Source of the DNA: Lottia gigantea
Lineage: Eukaryota; Mollusca; Gastropoda; Lottiidae
Length of the DNA stretch: 64,000 nt
NCBI RefSeq assembly: GCF_000327385.1
Contig: NW_008709379.1
Span: 5,342,328-5,406,327 of the forward strand
Direction of reading: 5' to 3'
Numbering within the stretch: the stretch's first letter is position 1; each line of letters starts with the position of its first letter. The position numbers were made by a program, and so were the translations under genes. A model generated the notes under the pieces. It made no database searches. It was not told where the DNA came from and saw only the letters and a list, made by a program, of their open reading frames with translations. Shown in pieces: positions 1 to 11,707 of this stretch.

Positions 1-2130
1 GAGCCCTCGTCTGCGGTGAAAAAAGTAATGAGAATGTTGATCGGCTGACAGTCTCTCGAGACAGGCAGCTCAGCTAGTTCCTCTCATCTGTTGCTGACTT
101 TAACAATTGCAAATACTCAGTGGCTGCACCTGGCTGTGGGGGTACATACATTAAAATATTCCGTTTCATGTGAAACAACTGGCCATTCCGGATTTTATCA
201 GAAACCTTTAATTTCGTTTTACAAGTCGTTTTTTGTGCAGTTGGGCACTATGCGGCTTGTTGGGCAATGCGGCAAAACGAGCCCACCGTGTAAAGAATTA
301 GATCTATCTGTGGATTTGGGACAATGCAGAGGTCATTCACTTCATCTACTGAAGGCTTACGGCATTACTATTAATTATAGGTTTTTAGAACATTCAAACA
401 TAGAATTGCATACTCACAGTATACAGTTCTATGATTCAAACTACAGGTGAAAGTACTCACAATCGCCATTCAAAGACTTCAGTTCAGGTGAAAGTTTGTT
501 CCAAGTTTATATTAATAAATGAGCCTCATTTACGTATTAAGACGCACCCGAATTCACTTACCTCTTGATCGAAATTAGCAGGAGAACTATGTGATTTATT
601 CTGGCTTAACAATGTTTTCTAACTAGATCTACTACTGATGTCAACAAATTGATTTAATTTACGTTCAGTTTTCAATGGTCAGTGAATGTTTCTTTCTTGT
701 TTGTTGTGATTGTGTTTTCGCGGAATTTTTTCGACTTCCGGTGATCTATGTACCAGGATGTACACAAATGTATAGATTGTTTAAAATAAAATTTGTTGTT
801 TGCTATAATAATGCTTTGTAGAATAAACACAAACCGTTCTTTAAAATAAGAATGAAGAATATGAAAGCTGCAGTTTTACATATGGCCTACATTATGACCT
901 CCTTGAACAAGAAACACATCTGATTTTAAACTGAGATATTAAATGATGATAACTTTACTGATAATACAACAATACCTATAAGTCCTTAAAACTCATTTTT
1001 AAAGCATTTGATTTATTATAATTGTGGTAAATAGGCGTGTTGTGTAAGGGTGATGGGCCTAGGTCATGAAGAGAAAAAAAAAATGTATGATTAGACCCTT
1101 TTTCAGCTAAGAAAAAACTGAGGGGTAGGAATTTCCCATCTTCCTATAACATTGTAAGTCAAGCCTACCCCTCGTCTGTATTTTGGTCCCCGCCTGTGGC
1201 ATTGTAAAATATCCAGCAATGTCTTGATGGATATGGGTCAGGTTTGTATAGTGAAATTTTAATTTAAAATTCTAAAAAATAGAAACACAGAAGTGGGTCA
1301 GGGCTACTCCTTTGAAATATGACATTTTGTCTGTTGGCGGAATGGGAAGGGCCAGATTTGCACATTTATTTTTTTCATTTTTCAGAAAAAATTTTATTTA
1401 ATGAATAGAAGTTAACAAATCTCAAAGCATAAATATTTAACAAACAATAAGTTTATTGGTTACACTAGCATTGTAATATAATTACTGCTCTAAGCATGCA
1501 GAGAGTAAAATGGAATTGTTAGCAGGACGGCTTAGTTGGTTGTACACATTGAATATTTAAGTTAATTAAAAAAGCTTCGTAAATTACAGGTGTGGCTTAT
1601 TTTAATATATACGATTTTTGAGAGCAAATCTTGAAGGGTTTCCATTTCCTTTGTAACAGTGCAGAGCATCTTTTATTAAGTGTCTGTCTATAGTAAATGT
1701 TTACTTTTCAAATCATATAATAAAGTCCTGAAGCTAGATATGTACTCAGAGAACCTAGTCAGCATGACTTCATGACATGGAGTTTAAAAATATTTTGTTT
1801 GTATTTTCAATGCCACATCAACATCCACAATTCAATGTCTCACTTATAAGTTATGGTACTATTACATATCTCTTGGGCTAACTATAACATCAACCTTTTA
1901 GTCACATATTGATTATAACCCTTAGCTCTGTGGTACAATTCTGTGTTTTATGATATATCTTTCAGTTTTCACAAAATACCCTATTGTTATGTAACTTGTG
2001 ATTACACAAAGATACATAAGATATCAAATACCATGTAAAAAATTCAAGAGGAATTACATGAATGTTTGAGTTCACCCAAGTTGAACGCCGTCCCTTTAGC
2101 TATCACAGTAAGATCAACTATAAATCTGCA
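1..2130. other. Non-coding flank, no gene supported
   Basis: I find no convincing exon here. The longest open frame (91-450, plus) has no ATG at its start, no recognisable domain and no splice context I can trust. The stretch next to 2130 should contain the 3' UTR of the minus-strand CFAP20DC gene. Possible poly(A) signals for it (TTTATT on the plus strand, AATAAA on the minus) lie at 1672-1677, 1452-1457 and 1393-1398; which one is used cannot be told from sequence. Confidence 0.5.
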
Positions 2131-5100
2131 CTATATTGAAAGTTCATAATATTTTTGTGTTTTTGGATCATAATAACAGTTAAGTACTGAATCAAATAAC
2201 AAGTCAAGTTCTTCTCCATCTGTTTCTGTATCAGTTTCTACTTCTGCTACATTATTTAACGTATTGCCTGGACTATATTTATCTTTCCTAGGTGATAAAC
2301 TATTGTCACTACAGTCTGTTGATGTTCTAAGTTGACTGTTGACATCATTTGGTAAATTAATAGGTGGACTATATACTCCGCTCCAATCTCTTCAAATATA
2401 AATTATATTTCTCATATTTATTTCTTAGTATACCTTTCTGTGAAAACACAAGTCACTTACACTACTTGCATTACCAATTGCTTTGGTATATTTGTAAAAC
2501 TTGATCTGTAAATATGTCTATGAAATTGTTTTCATTCTGATAAATATACATATCTATTTTGTATCTCATTTTCTGTGGGTGACTCCACTTGCCATTCATG
2601 ATCTTATTAAAATCAATATTCAACACATGTACTTTAACAGCCTGCGAAAGAATAAAAGAGAAATCAACCATTCACATAACATACCTTGGATTAGATGATG
2701 TTAATGTATCACTACTTAATCTTGACTTCATTTCCTCATGTATATTATAACCTCTTTGATTAGCTGCCTGTAAAATGACAATGGTCATATTGTAATGGAT
2801 ACAAATATAAACTACAAAAACAAATATTTCCAATTCAACCTAATATTTCAAATATTTCATTTTTCCCTTTTCATGACATTTGCCATCATTATCACTTACA
2901 CAGTTCTATATAGACCTTATTAATGCATCAGATATCAGCATCATAACCAAGTCACATAATGCAGGTGACGTCATAAATAAGGGTCTATTTGGGAAACAAA
3001 CCTTCTGATACTTACTGGTGCTTTCCAAGTACTAAAACTAGTATCTTCATCACTAGTAGTAGCAGGTGAATCATACGTATGCTGGGATTTATTTTTAATA
3101 CGTCGTGGACTAATAATAACTTTAATATTACTATCATTACTAATTTCTTCCATATCTTCTTCTTGTTGACGCTGCATACTGGCAAACATATTGGCTTCAA
3201 ATGATTCTGTTATATCAGCAGTTTTATACTTCTCTTTATTATATACCCTCTACAATAATGATACATGACAAATACATAATAATTCTATTCTCATATACAT
3301 AGTTTCATTTAGGACAAACTAAAAAACTTGTACTCAAGGTCGAAATTGTATTTTACAAACATAATCAAACCTCAAGTATCTCATAAATGAATCTATTTTC
3401 GACAAGATCATACTCTCAAAGACACTTTGCCACTATACAAGCAAATCACTAAGTCTATGTTACATAGTATTAGAGGGATTCAAAAGAAATTTGTCAAGCT
3501 TTTGTATATGTCACTTATTGCTTGTATTTGCAGATATCCGATTGAACTTCTGAAGGGTAATAAATGTTATAAAAACTACAGAAGCTATACATGTTCCAGA
3601 CACACATAGAACTTGCAACATATTTCAAAATACCTGAGATTTTAGTCTTGGGTCGCTTTTGGTGATTTCTTTCAAAATTTTAACACTCATTCTAGCTAGA
3701 TGACCTGATGGTTGTGAGGTTGAGTTTGGTAAAAAATCATCTCCTCTGTGTTCAGGACTAATACTGGACGGTTTAGGACCTATAAGGTTACGTTTAGATG
3801 CTGATCCATTCCGAGACTTAGGACTTCCACCTTGACTGGAGGTATTGCTAGTTGGACGGGAGTTAGATCTATGAGATTTTTGAAGGTATTCCTCCTCCTC
3901 ACTGCTGGATTGACTATTGACAAAATCATCTTCTAATCTGGCTCCTCTTGCAGAATATATATCAGCATGGGATCTTTGTAATGAACGACTACTCTTGGAA
4001 AAATGTTTCCGCATCTGAAATTAAATGACAGAAATTGAGGACACTTAATATTTTGTTGGGATCTATTCTTCTATCTAAGGGAATAAAATTAGCATGTTCC
4101 TTGATTCTCAGAATGTTTTATTTTATTAGTTTGTTCCATGTTAGGCCACGTAAGCCACACAGCAAATAATAAACAGATTACACTCGCTTTACAAGTGACT
4201 GAGACCTTCAACTGGTCCGTATAATATAATCCCTTTGACACTACTGACTTGAACCTGTCTGATATTCATCAACAATCTGATAATTTTCACTTTAAATAAT
4301 AAGGTATATTGACTAACCTGTGGACTGTCTTGATTAGACTGGGTATTAGGTGACATATTGTTTCTTCTAGCAGCAGTAGGACGTGAGGCAAATATATGTA
4401 ACCTATTTTTCTCTGAACTTTCATCACTAGAAAAAAAATATTTGAATTTTAACCATTGAAAATATTTAAAGGATATAACCCTCATAGTAGCTCTTTTTTT
4501 CTATTGATGTTAAATAAACACAACCCACTATAATCCCACTCTAATATAGATATAAAAATCACATTATCTAATTTTCTCACTATTTGACAGGCATACATTG
4601 CCAGTAATGTGATTTGCCAGCTAAAGAGACCAGAACAATCCACAGAGAACTCATTAGATACATATTTCAAATCAATTAACTTGAAATTTAACATGCACGT
4701 CAGCAACTATTTCAAGGCTTCATAAAAGTTTTATTGTACAGAAGGGTGTAAAATATATCAGTATTTGCCCTACCCTTCACTATCTTCATATTCTACTGCT
4801 GGTGATGAACTACACGTTGATGATGTTATATTATCATTATATTTTAATGCATTGATAACTTCTATTAATTCATCATCTGATTCATAACCAACACCTTTAA
4901 TATTAAAACCAATATCATTATCATTGATAAGTTCTATTAATTCATCATCTGATTCATAACCAACACCATTTCATATAAAAACCATTTAATTGCTAACTCA
5001 CTCACCACTAGAATATTTGGAAGGATCAAATGGTGGTTTATCTGGTTTTGATTTAGTTGATGATGTCTGTTTTACTCCAGCTGATTGAATTACTTCTTCC

Positions 5101-6989
5101 CCGTCACCAAAACTTCTTAATACATTCTTTGAGTTTACAGTTGATGTATGTGATTTTGTATTGACACTTTGTTTTGTTCCAGAGGTTGGTCTTGAACCTG
5201 AATTAGGTCGTGACCCAGAATTCGGTCTGGAACCAGATCCAGACCTTGAACTAACAGCCGAAGATGTTTTTTTCTTTCTTCCATCTGGATCTGGTTTCTT
5301 GGGTAATGGTTTGGCAAATTGTTCTGTTTCTTCTTCTAAAACGGGAAGAAAGATGCATCCTTTTAACAATCAGATCTGATTAAACTGTAACATATTGTAA
5401 AGAATGGAATTGAAAGTCACATCAATTGTACTCAAAGAATAGGCTCAATCAGAACTGTTCTTGTATTTTGTATTTACATTATTTATGTGGGTGTATCAAA
5501 AGTAAAGAAAAGGAAATAAGAAATCCTACCATGTAGTGAACCAGCACTAGATTGTCTATCTTTACTATTACCAGATAATGTTTTAACTCTAGGTCTTCTT
5601 CTAACCCGGTCTTTAGATGGTTCTCTTGGTGGATGTGGTGTAACTGGATAGAAATAAAACATGTATCAATAAAAACATTGATATTCATAGTGGTTTGAGG
5701 AACTAAACTTATCATTTATATTACTTCAAGTACATGCATATTTCAATAAAAACCCTAAATGGCAACTATTAGTTTTTGATGATGAGCCATCTGTGTATGA
5801 TCTGTGTCATACCTTGAGTGCTATCTGTTTCATCTACTTCAATAGATCTACTGGGAAAAGAACTATTAAGATCAACTTTCTTTATTCTAGATGTACTACT
5901 TGAACTCAGAGACCCACTTATTGTTATTCCATCTAAAATATATACACAAATCAGCATAATTATTACATTTTTTAGAAGTGGCTTTAAATTTTATTCATTT
6001 TAAATAGTTCAAATTTAAAAAAAATTTGTGAAATAAAATAATATGAATGAAAATGATGCAGTAAATATGAATGGTATCAACTAAAGAAACTTTGTTTGTG
6101 AAACAATTTATCAAGAAAGAAATCAATGCACTATAAAAGATGTCAAAGAGAATCTTTGTTGCTTTATTTAAGTATTCATTAGTGTTACCTTTTTCTTGGT
6201 AAAAACTTCTATTACCAGACGAATTCTACAATAAAAAACGCTCTAACATCAGTAACAGTCAAAAAAAAGTAATGCATTATTATTGTAATAAATAAATGGC
6301 CTTTTTTTTAATTTCCTTTAAAATACTCCATAACAAACAAAAATTTGTTGAATAAGGTGTCTCATTGCAAAAAGTTCATATGACTTACTAATTTTCCGTT
6401 ACTGGTTTTCCGTGAGGTTTCTGGTATAGGGACACGAGCCCCAAATGCTATATGGAAATCACCATTCAAACCTTTATTTCCACTGGCGTTTAAATCTAAA
6501 ATGATAGATACAGTCACTAAACAAACTTAAATCATGGACATAGACATTGATCATTTAATCTCCATAATGAATAATGAATTCCAAAATCAAATCATACATA
6601 TGTAAACATTTATACCTATTGTGTCTGATATTGCACTTTGTTTACTAATATCACTTGTTGATTGTTGTCGGAGTCGTTCTACACATTTCACTTTATCATA
6701 ATTTATCACCTACAATAAAATATAGAGACATGTTGACAGTCGAGTAATGATAAATGTGTTATTGTGGGACTTTGCTTTCAGGAAAGTCCCAGTTTGTTAT
6801 CGAAATGTCCATTCTTTTTTTTGTGGGACTTTGCTTTCAGCAAAGTCCCAGTTTGTTATCGAAATGTCCATTCTTTTTTTTGTGGGACTTTGCTTTCAGC
6901 AAAGTCCCAGTTTGTTATCGAAATGTCCATTCTTTTTTTTGTGGGACTTTGCTTTCAGCAAAGTCCCAGTTTGTTATCGAAATGTCCAT

Positions 6990-7025
<36 letters not shown>

Positions 7026-10000
7026 CGAAATTTACACACCTTCCTGAGCTTAAACTGCAGTAGTTGCAGCAACCATTCAACTTCTCTAGACCTTCTGTAG
7101 TGGCAACGTGTTCCTTAAATATATATTGGAACATTTTTGCAAAACTGGAATTGCCACAGTTCAACATGTGCAAAAAGTCGAAAATCGGCTCTAGAAGGCG
7201 TATTTTTGCATCGATTTTCTTCGGGTTTTCATTTTTATAATCTACCTGTAATTTCTGACCTGATAGCACTTNNNNNNNNNNNNNNNNNNNNNNNNNNNNN
7301 NNNNNNNNNNNNNNNNNNNNNCATTTCTGATTTTCACAGGAAAGCGACTGAACTTCAAATCTACTTCCGGTTGAATAACTTCCGGTGTAATTTATGTAGG
7401 TCAACAAAATTCGGCTGATCTTTGGCAAATAAAATTTTATGGCCGATTTTAAAATAAAATCCAGACCGGAAGTGATACTTTGGCCGCCATATTGAAAAAA
7501 AACACTTTTGTAAAACTCAAAATGGGGCCTCAGGGTAAAAGTTGATATGCTCAAATTTGATGTGAATGTATTCTGCAATCGATTGCGCAAAAAACATTGG
7601 GAGCCGAATTTTGAATTTCGCTTTTGCTTTTTTGCAACTTCCGGTTGAAATTTTTTAAAGCTTTAAACGATCACACCATGTGACCTTGACCTTTGATGAC
7701 CTTGACCTTCATAGGGTCAAAGGTCATTGACCTTGGCTATCATTTGATACTTTGACCTTTGACCTCCGACATGTACTTCCGGTTTTATAGCTATCCGTAA
7801 AAAGCCAAATTCGCAACTTTGGACTGCTCTAGCACGTGACCTAATTAACCTACAGGGTTAATTTTTTCGGTTTCCTAATGTGCTTCTCATGCACTTTACA
7901 TAGATATATAACAATCGTTATTTTAAGGCAAAATTGAAATTCGTGATTTTTTCAAATTTGAGGTTTTTTTTACAATATTTGCGTCTTTTTGAGCTTGGTG
8001 TATGTATATCTTATGATCTATTTGATGTAGAATCGTGATATTTGGAATACAACTAGACACTTTGAATATGAATTCACCTATGACAAAAAAACTTATGTGG
8101 GCGTGGCACATCCGGGTTGAATTACTAATTGTTTACATTTTGGGGCTGGGGCATAACTCGCATAGGATGCGTTTGTTCAAAAAGAGACTTTGCACACAAT
8201 TACCTCTTCCTTTTGGCCAGTATGTATTAACAGCTCAGTTGTTTCAGCTTTATAGTTTCAAAAAAGGAACGGGTTTTAACATTTGGATATTTTCATTTTT
8301 CGATTTTGACCCTTGTTGACTTTTGTTGACCTATATCTTTTGACCTCTATTATGTAGGAACTTGACATTTGGAACATAACGTAACATTTTGAATATTGAT
8401 TAACTTATTCAAAAAAAATTGAGTTGGGCGTGGCACTTCCGGGTTAAATTACTCATTATTGACATTTTTGGCCAGGGGCATAACTCGCAAAGTATACATT
8501 TGTTCAAAATGGAACTTTTTACACAATTACCTCATATTTTGAGCCACTTTGTCTTAGAATTTTGGTTGTTTCCGCTTCATAGTTCAAAAAAAGGAAAAGG
8601 TTTTGGAAATTCAAAATTTTCAATTTTTGACCTTGACCTTTGTTGACCTTGACCTTTGTAGGATCAAACGTCATTGGCATTGGCTATCTATTTATACTTT
8701 TATATTTGCTGTCCTAAGTCAACTCCTGGTTTTATAGTCGTTAGCAATTTGAAATTTTAATGGCGTATATCTCTTGATCTTGACCTTTTAAGGCCTTCTC
8801 CTTTACAAGTTCAAAGGTCATTGACCTTGGCTATCTGCTGATACTTTCATTTGTGAGGTCTGACGTCCACTTCCGGTATTAAAATCTTCTAAAAAAAAAG
8901 GAAAATTTCTCAACTTTAGACTGTTCTTGCGCTTGATCTAATTATCGTGGAAGGTTGATTTTTTCAGGGTCTTTTGCATTTTGCTACATTTGCAAAGTCC
9001 CACTCTGTGCCACGTGTGGCTCTAGTATGTATTTGAATTTATAAGTTAAAAATATAATATTATCCATTTCATTAAAAATTTTGTCATTTCTGAGGTTTCC
9101 AATGTTGAGAGTGAGATAATATGATGACACTGAAAAGCCATATTTCTGATTATTACACAAGTCGTAAAATGGTACAGCAAATCATCGAGGTATTGCCACT
9201 GGTTTTGCCACAAAGCATCTAGTAGATGAGAACTTTAATTAGGTTATTCTTGTTTTTTTTTTCTTACTTCAACCAAATATTCTACACATATAATCAATGG
9301 ACAATGAATAACTGGACATAATTTCATAGCAAATGGTAACTGCTATGCATAATATATATATATTTTCTGTATCAATATGAAATTCAGCCTACCTGTGTTA
9401 AGGATAATAAATCAGATGATAGAGAACACTGTTTTGGTATTGCTTCTAATATAATATCATTGTTACTATGACAACCATAAACATCTGAAACAAAACAATT
9501 TCATATTGAGTGAATACACACTCACACAGACACAATTAAATCCTCTCTTTTCAACGTTTATCCATGACTTACTACTCAATGATGTGAGCATCTCCTTCAC
9601 ATAATTTTTCAATAAATCAAGTGAATATATTTTCCTGACTAAGTTGTTTCAAGTTAATAAATATACCTACCCTCATCATCTGTGGTGTCAGGAGGTTGAG
9701 ATTTTAATGTATAAATACGTCGTAAATGACAGTTAGCAGATATACAAACATCTTCAATAGATCTGAAAGTCTGTCCTTTCCATACATCTCCAACCAGAGA
9801 TATCATATCTAAACATAGGTTCAACCACTACAAAATACATATTATCAAATATACAGATATAATGGTACTACAAGCATCAGAAAAGGGGTATGATATGCGA
9901 AAATGACATTTTTATAAAACATTTATTCAGAAAAAAAGTAAAACCATTTATATCATTGAAATCCTCACAAAACACCCATCAGTTTACCACCATACTAATA

Positions 10001-11707
10001 CATTTACAACATTGACAACTCAAGATTGATGTGTTTTTCACTTGTTAAAGGGATTGTAAAGTGGTATTCTAGCCTTTTTATGTGTTTTCAGGAAACCTTT
10101 GACATCTATTTGAGACATTTCAATTCTTCGTCTGATGCCTGTGGTTCCTACAATTCCAGAAAGAGTTAACTGGAAATGACACAGCTACTGCAAGAGAATT
10201 CGTAACCAACCCGATACACATGAAAGGCTAGAGAACCTCTTTAAATCCCTATATGCAACGTCAACCTACATAATATGGCATATAAAACACCATAATTTAG
10301 TTCTAACAAGAAATCAAAGATCTCCTGGGCATGAGTGTTTTTAGTCGAGACAAAAATTCACTTACATAAAAAAGGTCATCAAAAAATTTTACTTACTACT
10401 GATCTTTTTAATACTGTTAATGGTATTTTAGCATGAAGTGGAGTTACTTGTGTTTCTTTTTGTGATGTAGATAGAAATAAACGTCTTTTATTATTACCAA
10501 TATCATTTAAACTACAAAATAGCAAAGTATAGGCTATATATATATAATGTCAGTAAATAGGTTCTAGTATTGCATGACTAATGCATGCAAAGTCATGCAT
10601 CTAACAATCACAGATGGAAATCAAAAGTCTTTTCATTTTGTACATAATGGGAAGAATTGAAATGTAAGCACCTCTGTTCTTCAAGAACATTATGCCAACA
10701 TTTAAAATCATTTAACATAAGGATCATATTTTGAATACTCACCCAATCTGAATGGAAAAATCTTGTCCTTTATTAACATAAACTTGAAAAACTAAAAAAT
10801 GTTGCACCAATGCCACTAAAAAAAGAATATCTTACTGATGAAAAATATTGACCACTTACATATTTTCACCCAGTAGGCATTTATGACCAGATCAAATAGC
10901 CTCAAAATTGAACAGGATGGTAATCAAAACATTCAACAAGATGTGTCTAGAAACTTACATGATTGTTTGGAATCTTTAGGTGTAGATATTTTACAAGCAG
11001 CTGGTGTTCCTTCTAATATATACACAAAACTTTTCACATCCTTCGCATAAATCTGAAAACACCAAATAGAATATGAATCGTCATTTCTGATTTTGAGCTA
11101 CAAAACTAACTTAAACAATGATTGTACAGATTCAAATATTCTGAGCTCAACATCTCCATCACATTGAATACAATTATTGTACAGCCGCAAAAAATTATCA
11201 ATTTTAAAATCGAGTCCAAATAATCCATCTGCTTTGCTTTTGCAGGCTCAAATATGACATTAATGCAATGATAACAATGTGTACTGGTATTATCCATGAC
11301 AGGCCTATGGACAACAGTAAAAAGCCTACCCGTTTGACTCCACCAGTTACTTTCCAATTACTTGTTGAATCTTTACCTTGGGCACTAAATATTTCAAAAT
11401 ATGGACCACCCTGTATAATGATTAAATACAGTGCAACATTTTTTAAGACCTATCATACTTTTCTAAAAGGAACATGATTGATTTTCTTCTTGCGCATGGA
11501 GAAAGGTGTGATTATTAAAAAATCTTTCTTTTAAAATACAATGTCCTCTACCTCCACAGTTTCACCTTTCTTGCCATTAAATTGTTTTAAAAGTTCAACT
11601 TTAATCATTTAAGTCAGAACAGTTCAGAAGAGTTTTAGTCTATTGCCACCTCCAACAACAGGAGCTTCTGCTCTATAAAATATTACCTGATAATCATTCT
11701 TATACAT
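2131..11707 (-). CDS. CFAP20DC: CFAP20 domain-containing protein (CFAP20DC / C3orf67 homologue), 19 exons
   Basis: Coding exons in order: 11687-11707, 11330-11410, 10959-11052, 10743-10815, 10397-10511, 9671-9827, 9393-9484, 6616-6709, 6389-6495, 6189-6225, 5813-5932, 5530-5643, 5006-5335, 4774-4894, 4318-4426, 3634-4014, 3016-3249, 2685-2767, 2131-2389. All introns are GT-AG, phases agree, and the total is 2,622 nt (873 aa). Residues 1-180 form a CFAP20/DUF667 domain, with GGPYFEIFSAQG near the start, KSFVYILEGTP, TPLHAKIPLTVLKRSVW and ANCHLRRIYTLKS. The middle is long, Ser/Arg/Gly-rich and probably disordered. The C-terminus keeps the family ending (LNCYYDPKTQKYYEL). The start is a seven-residue exon, MYKNDYQ, matching the family's MFKNEYQ. 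CFAP20 itself is an axonemal doublet protein; a ciliary role here is inferred from the shared domain. The protein is longer than I recall for vertebrate relatives, from the disordered middle. Confidence 0.93.
4851..4967 (-). repeat. Partial tandem duplication of CFAP20DC exon 14 start
   Basis: A 45-bp block at 4851-4895 recurs at 4923-4967 (72 bp apart, one mismatch noticed). The copy nearer 4851 is the real exon start: its acceptor (minus strand, ...ATTAAAG) is at about 4895 and joins in phase to exon 13. The second copy encodes the same GYESDDELIE stretch but has no AG immediately before it, so I read it as an intronic remnant. Confidence 0.8.
6764..6999. repeat. Four 59-bp tandem units, each a perfect hairpin
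   Basis: Units begin at 6764, 6823, 6882 and 6941, giving an exact 59-bp period. Units 2-4 each contain GGGACTTTGC-TTTCA-GCAAAGTCCC, a 10-bp stem with a 5-nt loop; unit 1 has one change in the second arm. Each unit ends in a T run. The array forms the left end of the surrounding DNA element, whose right terminus is the same stem sequence. Confidence 0.9.
7272..7321. other. Assembly gap (50 N)
   Basis: Fifty N bases lie inside the repeat element in the CFAP20DC intron. The gap is probably of arbitrary length. No CFAP20DC exon is expected here, because the flanking exons (9393-9484 and 6616-6709) join in phase. Confidence 0.99.
10045..10250. mobile_element. Small inverted-repeat element (MITE-like), ~205 bp
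   Basis: The left end, TTAAAGGGATTGTAAAG and on to TTCTAGCC, is matched over about 40 bp by the reverse complement of the right end (AGGCTAGAGAACCTC, TTAAATCCC). There is no coding capacity. It lies in the CFAP20DC intron between 9827 and 10397. The flanks are compatible with a TTAA target, but this is not certain. Confidence 0.6.

Larger units (their letters stand above)
6764..9003. mobile_element. Non-autonomous DNA element with GTGGGACTTTGC ends
   Basis: The block starts with GTGGGACTTTGC and ends with its exact reverse complement GCAAAGTCCCAC, giving 12-bp terminal inverted repeats about 2.2 kb apart, inside a CFAP20DC intron. The interior has no long open frame. It contains many TGACCTTTGACCT-type repeats and an internal duplication of roughly 350 bp (about 8010-8330 against 8370-8690, sharing GGGCGTGGCAC and GGGGCATAACTCGCA). 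A poly-T run sits at 6992-7025 and an assembly gap at 7272-7321. The absence of coding capacity points to a non-autonomous element; no superfamily can be assigned. Confidence 0.65.

Noticed and set aside
91-450. 119-codon open frame near the window start
   Set aside because: It has no ATG at the start, no domain and no supporting splice context.
6747-7590. Open frames across the 59-bp hairpin array and the N gap
   Set aside because: They are products of tandem repetition and homopolymer runs; the minus-strand one runs through the assembly gap.
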